Shown: one piece after another, positions 4,988 through 7,424 of the stretch | How positions within the stretch are numbered: the stretch's first letter is position 1 | Layout: each line of letters opens with the position of its first letter | From: Anaerolineae bacterium | Lineage (GTDB): Bacteria; Chloroflexota; Anaerolineae; Anaerolineales; E44-bin32 | DNA length: 7,424 bases | Assembly: GCA_030673735.1 (NCBI GenBank) | Contig: DAOVIK010000069.1 | Location: 1 to 7,424, forward strand | Direction of reading: 5' to 3' | The notes under the pieces: generated by a model | Database searches by the model: none | What the model was told of the DNA's origin: nothing | What the model saw: only the letters and a program-made list of their open reading frames with translations | Position numbers and translations under genes: made by a program

Positions 4988-5791
4988 ATGACAAGAATGT
5001 ACCCGCTCGTCAATCAAAAGGGCGGTGTGGGTAAGACAACCACCGCCATCAATCTTGGGGCCTACTTGGCCCAAGCTGGCATGCGCGTTCTGCTTGTGGA
5101 TATGGATCCACAAGCCAACGCCACTTCATGCCTTGGGGTGAACAGATCGAACGTCAATGGAGGAACATACGACGCCATTATCGGCCGTGGGTCTGTAAGC
5201 GACTACATCCTGCACAATACTGACCTGAAGCTATCCCTGCTGCCATCCTCACCGGCTCTTGCCGGGGCTCAAGTTGAGTTGGTCAGCATCGAAGACCGCG
5301 AGAGCCTCTTGCGCAAGGTATTGGGGGAGATCAATGACCGCTATGATTATGTGCTGATCGATTGCCCGCCGTCATTAGGCTTGCTAACCCTCAACGGTCT
5401 GCTCGCCGCAACCCACGGCGTGATCATACCCGTACAGTGCGAGTATCTCGCCTTGGAAGGTCTGACACAATTGATGCACACACTGCGGCGCGTTCGAATG
5501 TCGCTCTATCCGGAACTCGCCATACGAGGACTATTGCTCACGATGTACGACACTCGCACCAACCTCTCGCGGGACGTCGTTGATGAAGTCCGGCGACATT
5601 TTCCCGACGAGGTTTTCGATACCTTGATACCTAGGACCGTGCGGCTGGCCGAAGCGCCTTCGCACGGGATCCCCATTTCAGCATATGATCCGTCGTCCTT
5701 AGGGGCGATCGCCTACAAGACATTCGCACATGAATTGCTTGCGGAAGATGGCGTACCTCAACATGCGGTCGCAGCAGAGACAAGGAAATAA
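4988..5791 (+). CDS. parA: Chromosome partitioning ATPase ParA (Soj)
   Basis: ParA/Soj is a cytoplasmic Walker-type ATPase that binds DNA non-specifically when ATP-bound. It works with ParB-parS complexes to segregate replicated origins; in Bacillus it also affects DnaA. The 267-residue product has the deviant Walker A motif NQKGGVGKTTTAINLGAYLA (residues 9-28), with signature lysine K11 and phosphate-binding K16. The A' motif is LLVDMDPQAN (35-44) and Walker B is YVLIDCPPSLGLLTLN (121-136), followed by VIIPVQCEYLALEGL (145-159). The short N-terminus with no helix-turn-helix marks the small chromosomal (Soj) type rather than plasmid type Ia ParA. ATG 4988 is 5 nt after the PfkB-family stop. 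No clear ribosome binding site is present, suggesting coupling to upstream translation. An ATG at 4997 is possible. The upstream in-frame extension inside the previous gene is rejected because homology starts at TRMYPLVNQKGG. Confidence 0.95.
   Translation: MTRMYPLVNQKGGVGKTTTAINLGAYLAQAGMRVLLVDMDPQANATSCLGVNRSNVNGGTYDAIIGRGSVSDYILHNTDLKLSLLPSSPALAGAQVELVSIEDRESLLRKVLGEINDRYDYVLIDCPPSLGLLTLNGLLAATHGVIIPVQCEYLALEGLTQLMHTLRRVRMSLYPELAIRGLLLTMYDTRTNLSRDVVDEVRRHFPDEVFDTLIPRTVRLAEAPSHGIPISAYDPSSLGAIAYKTFAHELLAEDGVPQHAVAAETRK
5092..5115. repeat. Ten-base inverted repeat within parA
   Basis: GCTTGTGGAT (5092-5101) and ATCCACAAGC (5106-5115) are exact reverse complements around the 4-base loop ATGG. 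The repeat encodes the conserved Walker A' stretch LVDMDPQA, so amino-acid constraint explains much of it. Each arm contains a TCCACA element resembling a DnaA box (8 of 9 and 7 of 9 matches to TTATCCACA). A functional role is unproven. Confidence 0.35.
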
Positions 5792-5792
5792 G

Positions 5793-6659
5793 ATGAGCCG
5801 CAAAAGTGGATTAGGGAAGGGACTGGAAGCACTGATCCCCACCGGCGAGGGCACCGGTCTGGGCACGGGTGTTCAGCAAATCTCGATTGACCTGATCAGG
5901 CCAAATCCTCGCCAACCGCGCGACAGCATCGGAGGCGATGGTCTTGAAGATCTTGCAGCATCGATCGTCGAGCACGGGGTGATCCAACCTTTGATCGTGT
6001 CGGTGTCCGAGACTGGCGAGGGATACGTTCTGATCGCTGGAGAACGACGCCTTGAGGCTTCGCGCATGGCCGGATTGAGTCGCGTGCCTGTCGTGCTGCG
6101 GCAAGCCAGTGACCAAGAACGGCTGGAAATGGCGCTCGTAGAGAACTTGCAGCGCACCGACCTGAACCCCCTTGAATCCGCGCTGGGCTATCAGATGCTC
6201 GCTGAAGATTTCGGGCTCTCTCACGAAGAGATCGCCAAGCGAGTAGGGAAGAGCCGCACCTCTGTGACCAACACCTTGCGGCTGCTCAAACTATCGCAGG
6301 CGGTCCGCGATGCGCTTACCGATGGTGCTATCTCTGAAGGTCACGCGCGCGCCTTATTGGCTCTGCCTACAGCGAAATCCCAATCTGCAGCCCTGCGAAC
6401 GATCTTGAAGTCAGACCTAAATGTGCGGCAAACCGAAATCCTCGTACGGCGCCTGAGTGGTGAGCGCCTTAAGCCGCGAGCCGTACACAAGCGCTCCGCG
6501 GACGAAGTCCACCTCGAAAACAAGCTGCGCGAGAGCCTTGGAACGCGCGTCACGCTCAAGCGGGGGAAGAAAGGCGGCAGCCTCGTCATCCGCTTCTATT
6601 CGGACGAAGAGCTCAACGCAATCATCGACAGGCTGTTGGGGGAAGCGGCGGAGAGCTAG
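5793..6659 (+). CDS. parB: Chromosome partitioning protein ParB (Spo0J)
   Basis: ParB is a CTP-dependent DNA clamp that loads at parS sites, spreads along nearby DNA, stimulates ParA ATPase and recruits SMC/condensin. The 288-residue product has the full chromosomal ParB layout. The N-terminal KSGLGKGLEALIP segment (4-16) is the ParA-stimulating tail. The CTP-binding fold covers about 28-125, with IRPNPRQPR (35-43), the GERR box at 83-86 and ENLQRTDLNPLE at 117-128. The helix-turn-helix for parS is near 143-163 (SHEEIAKRVGKSRTSVTNTLR), and SEGHARALLAL is at about 183-193. The C-terminal dimerisation domain spans about 235-285. ATG 5793 follows the parA stop by one base, with AGGA at 5783-5786. 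A longer frame from 5730 inside parA is rejected. The tail KRGKKGGSLVIRFYSDEELNAIIDRLLG is typical of the family. Confidence 0.96.
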   Translation: MSRKSGLGKGLEALIPTGEGTGLGTGVQQISIDLIRPNPRQPRDSIGGDGLEDLAASIVEHGVIQPLIVSVSETGEGYVLIAGERRLEASRMAGLSRVPVVLRQASDQERLEMALVENLQRTDLNPLESALGYQMLAEDFGLSHEEIAKRVGKSRTSVTNTLRLLKLSQAVRDALTDGAISEGHARALLALPTAKSQSAALRTILKSDLNVRQTEILVRRLSGERLKPRAVHKRSADEVHLENKLRESLGTRVTLKRGKKGGSLVIRFYSDEELNAIIDRLLGEAAES

Positions 6660-6660
6660 C

Positions 6661-7424
6661 GTGCGCTACCTGATCGTCGGCAGCGGCGCCGTGGGAGGAT
6701 ACCTCGGAGGAGTGCTCGCGCTCGCTGGTCACCCTCTTGTGTTTCTCGATCGCCCTCCAATCGCTCAAGCACTTGTGGAACATGGGCTGAGGCTGCAGGA
6801 AGATAACAGCGAGCAGGTTCTGGATCAGCCACGTACCGCAACCACGCTGAGCGAAGCGATCTCTCTTGATACCCCTGACATCGTCATATTGTGCGTCAAG
6901 GCTTACCACTGTGAGGCAGCCTCCCGTGAACTAGGGGCCGTCAAAGACCTCGCGGCGCCGGTCGTGTGCGTTCTCAACGGCATCGGGAACGAGGAAACGC
7001 TGGCGAAGGAAATCGGCGATTCGCGCGTGATCGGCGCGTCTCTCACCACTGCCGTGAGACTGATTGAACCGGGGCTCGTTCGCGTGGAGAGGCTACGCGG
7101 GTTGGGCCTGGTATCTCATCACCCTTCAACCACTCAACTTGGCAACGAGATGCGCGCCGCAGGCTTGAACCCAATCCTCTACGACGATGTGCAGCGCATG
7201 AAGTGGTCCAAGGCGCTGACGAACATCATCTCCAATGCCACCTCCGCCATCCTGGGATGGCTTCCCGCCCTGGTTTTCAACCACAAGGGACTCTACCGTC
7301 TGGAGATCGAGGCAATGCGCGAGACGGTGCGTGTGATGCGTGCGCTGGGCCTGGCCGTGCAGGATCTTCCTGGCGTTCCGGTCCGGCTGCTCGCGAGCGC
7401 GGTATTCTTGCCTCCCGCAGTGAC
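6661..7424 (+). CDS. panE: 2-dehydropantoate 2-reductase (ketopantoate reductase family), truncated by window edge
   Basis: PanE reduces ketopantoate to pantoate with NADPH, a step of pantothenate and coenzyme A synthesis. The first 254 residues of a protein usually about 300 long are present, and the frame is open to the edge. The N-terminus RYLIVGSGAVGGYLGGVLA carries the dinucleotide-binding GxGxxG at residues 7-12. PDIVILCVKAYH places K80 at the conserved cofactor-contact lysine, and VLNGIGNEE places N106 at the substrate asparagine. RMKWSKALTNIISNATSAI (180-198) supplies the catalytic lysine, probably K184, with N188. The GTG start at 6661 is supported by GGAGAG (6650-6655), follows the parB stop by one base, and implies translational coupling. 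The C-terminal glutamate of the active site lies outside the window. Other 2-oxoacid reductases share this family, so exact substrate is likely but not certain. Confidence 0.87.
   Translation, partial: MRYLIVGSGAVGGYLGGVLALAGHPLVFLDRPPIAQALVEHGLRLQEDNSEQVLDQPRTATTLSEAISLDTPDIVILCVKAYHCEAASRELGAVKDLAAPVVCVLNGIGNEETLAKEIGDSRVIGASLTTAVRLIEPGLVRVERLRGLGLVSHHPSTTQLGNEMRAAGLNPILYDDVQRMKWSKALTNIISNATSAILGWLPALVFNHKGLYRLEIEAMRETVRVMRALGLAVQDLPGVPVRLLASAVFLPPAV

Noticed and set aside
5811..6224. - strand frame of 137 codons opposite parB
   Set aside because: No family motif and fully overlaps the conserved ParB coding region.
1..7424. A mobile element, CRISPR array, defence island or new biosynthetic system
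   Set aside because: All coding space is filled by recognisable conserved families in a compact same-strand cluster, with no transposase, integrase, attachment repeats or spaced direct repeats.

Overview
This window looks like an ordinary but informative stretch of conserved bacterial housekeeping chromosome. Every supported gene is on the + strand and tightly packed. The order is murA (3' end only), rpmH, rnpA, yidD, a PQQ-type beta-propeller lipoprotein gene, yidC, khpB/jag, a PfkB-family sugar-kinase-like gene, parA/soj, parB/spo0J and panE (5' part only). The moderately high GC content, the short YidC without the large periplasmic domain of Gram-negative bacteria, the KhpB protein and the inserted lipoprotein and PfkB genes suggest a Chloroflexota bacterium, perhaps Anaerolineae. 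That placement is inferred from gene style and order, not from a database match.

Bases 1-297 encode the last 98 residues of MurA (peptidoglycan precursor synthesis). A non-coding gap follows. It ends in a near-perfect sigma70-type promoter (TTGACC, 17 bp, TATAAT, 514-542) and a short inverted repeat at the predicted transcription start. From 583 to the right edge there is essentially one continuous transcription unit. After the 93-nt rpmH-rnpA spacer, genes either overlap or are separated by 1 to 29 nt, and no terminator is visible.

The unit combines three activities. The first is translation and RNA processing: L34, the RNase P protein, and the RNA-binding protein KhpB. The second is membrane biogenesis: YidD and YidC, with a secreted BamB-like eight-repeat lipoprotein lying between them. 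The third is chromosome segregation: ParA and ParB, with a PfkB-family protein just upstream. PanE (pantothenate/CoA synthesis) is apparently coupled to parB at the right edge. In many bacteria this cluster flanks oriC and dnaA lies next to rpmH. Here murA occupies that place and no DnaA-box cluster is seen.

The best non-coding signal inside the genes is a parS-like site at the 3' end of khpB (4089-4104). Its inner 12 bases match the Bacillus-type parS consensus, and it lies about 0.9 kb upstream of parA. I see no mobile element, CRISPR array, tRNA or rRNA, and no convincing new defence or biosynthetic system.
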